Positions 63,049 through 64,000 of a stretch of 64,000 nucleotides of DNA are shown here, piece after piece. The DNA lies in contig CAWBVA010000002.1 in NCBI GenBank assembly GCA_963792125.1, positions 62,001-126,000 on the forward strand, in the 5' to 3' direction. The stretch comes from Methanocella_A sp963792125 (GTDB lineage Archaea; Halobacteriota; Methanocellia; Methanocellales; Methanocellaceae). Position 1 is the first letter of the stretch. Each line of letters begins with the position of its first letter. The position numbers were made by a program, and so were the translations under genes. Under the pieces are notes generated by a model. That model was not told the origin of the DNA, ran no database searches, and saw only the letters and a program-made list of their open reading frames with translations.

Positions 63049-64000
63049 TGCAACAGGGAATAAACGTCGAGCAGGGCGTGATAGACGTAATGAAGGCCTG
63101 CGGTATCGACACGGCGCTGACGCTGCCGTGCGACCGGATGAAGAAGCTGCTGCCGCTGATACCGCTGAACTTCAAAGAAGTCCGCCTGATGCGGGAGGAG
63201 GGCGGTGTCGGCATTGCTGCGGGCCTCTACATGGCAGGCCGGAAGCCGGCCATGGTCATCCAGAGCACCGGGATAGGCAACTCGCTGAACGTGCTCTCGT
63301 CGCTGCATAAGACGTTTGAAATGCCGTTACCGATTCTGGCAAGCTGGCGTGGCGTCTATAAGGAAAATATACCTGCGCAGGTACACTGGGGCAAAAGCCT
63401 GCCAGGCGTCCTCGACAACACTGGCATCCCGTACGTCGTCGTGGAGAAGCCTGCAGAGCTGTCGGCGGTCAGGAGCGCGATCTTTACCGCCTACGAGGAA
63501 AATACGCCGTACGTCGTCCTGTTCTCCCCTAAGGTATGGGAAGGCTCGACCGCGCAGGAGTTCATGCCCGCGATTAAGCCTGCGGCAAGGAGCTTCGACA
63601 TCAACTGCAAGTCCGATGTGCCCGCCGCAACAGTATCGCGGTTCGACATGATCAAAGGCATAGTGCCGTACCTCCGGGGGAAGATCGTGGTATCGAACAT
63701 CGGCGTGCCCAGCAAGGAGCTTTATGCCGCCATAGACCAGCCGACAAACTTCTATATGCTCGGAAGCTGGGGCCTGGCTACACCCATAGGCATCGGACTG
63801 GCACATGGAAAGCCTGACCGGGAAGTGATCGTCCTCGACGGCGACGGCAGTATCCTGTTCGAGCCGAACAGCCTCGGCATGGCAGCGCAGGAGCGCAACC
63901 CTAATCTGACCATCGTGGCATTCGACAACAACGCCCACGGGTCCACCGGCAACCAGAAGACGTACTCGTCCGAGATGGACCTCGGGCTGCTGGCCCGTGC
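63045..64000 (+). CDS. comDE: Sulfopyruvate decarboxylase, fused alpha and beta subunits (ComDE); cut by window end
   Basis: This thiamine-diphosphate enzyme turns sulfopyruvate into sulfoacetaldehyde in coenzyme M synthesis. The frame is open from ATG 63045 to the window end, 318 codons. The N-terminal (alpha-like) half has CGIDTALTLPCDRMKKLLPL, EGGVGIAAGLYMAGRKPAMV and IQSTGIGNSLNVLSSLHKT. The C-terminal (beta-like) half begins near residue 200 with GSWGLATPIGIGLAHGKPDR and the TPP/Mg motif VLDGDGSILF with its closing NN in FDNNAHGSTGNQ. Alpha and beta are separate in many archaea and fused here. It forms an operon with cysteate synthase. Confidence 0.93.
   Translation, partial: MMQQGINVEQGVIDVMKACGIDTALTLPCDRMKKLLPLIPLNFKEVRLMREEGGVGIAAGLYMAGRKPAMVIQSTGIGNSLNVLSSLHKTFEMPLPILASWRGVYKENIPAQVHWGKSLPGVLDNTGIPYVVVEKPAELSAVRSAIFTAYEENTPYVVLFSPKVWEGSTAQEFMPAIKPAARSFDINCKSDVPAATVSRFDMIKGIVPYLRGKIVVSNIGVPSKELYAAIDQPTNFYMLGSWGLATPIGIGLAHGKPDREVIVLDGDGSILFEPNSLGMAAQERNPNLTIVAFDNNAHGSTGNQKTYSSEMDLGLLAR

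Overview
This window comes from a methanogenic archaeon. It carries beta-RFAP synthase (tetrahydromethanopterin synthesis), methanogenesis marker protein 12, cysteate synthase plus a fused sulfopyruvate decarboxylase (coenzyme M synthesis by the class II methanogen route), a mevalonate-pathway operon with isopentenyl phosphate kinase, fibrillarin/Nop5, archaeal RNA polymerase subunits K and N, and archaeal ribosomal proteins (uS9, uL13, eL18, eS6). The GC-rich coding style and gene set fit Methanocellales (Methanocella-like) best; that placement is inference.

Layout. 0-7 kb: uS10 followed by a run of hairpins, then a PQQ-type sugar dehydrogenase, a lipoprotein, a DUF4013 membrane protein, a DUF2284 protein and a PAS/GAF/DUF835 sensor. 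7-15 kb: threonine synthase and, divergently, a dipeptide/nickel-type ABC importer operon (binding protein, two permeases, two ATPases), then TatA and a PqqD-like protein. 15.7-18.7 kb: fibrillarin-Nop5-RFAP synthase operon and a small zinc-ribbon protein. 18.7-23.6 kb: a solitary adenine methyltransferase, then pyrD-pyrK-FAH-family hydrolase. 23.7-31.2 kb: a very AT-rich island of relics: a histidine kinase, a UbiA-family protein, the C-terminal half of Cas1, an IS256-type element, an IS200/IS605-type element and two FilR1-like regulators with duplicated promoters. 31.3-40.3 kb: a housekeeping run on the minus strand (eL18-uL13-uS9-rpoN-tRNA-Pro-rpoK-enolase-uS2-MEMO-mevalonate kinase-IPK-IDI2-RNase J). 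40.4-48.0 kb: MscS and then a cluster of seven predicted secreted glycine/aromatic-rich small proteins, mostly with their own promoters, strong ribosome binding sites and terminators. This cluster is the best candidate for something undescribed. 48-64 kb: eS6, a glutamate-synthase-like FMN protein, a SemiSWEET, a phosphoesterase, a DUF1259 protein, marker protein 12, PdxT, homoserine dehydrogenase with its ACT partner, a nitroreductase, a CYTH protein, a HAD hydrolase, two FKBP isomerases, UPF0179 and the coenzyme M pair.

Two features cut across the window. First, about twenty genes, including enolase, threonine synthase, homoserine dehydrogenase and PdxT, are broken by one-base indels, several of them in homopolymers, while the protein sequence on both sides is well conserved. 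I read most of these as sequence or assembly errors and annotate those genes as single frameshifted CDSs, whereas the AT-rich island looks truly decayed. Second, intergenic regions hold several long palindromic repeat elements of about 160-205 bp that share sequence with each other.
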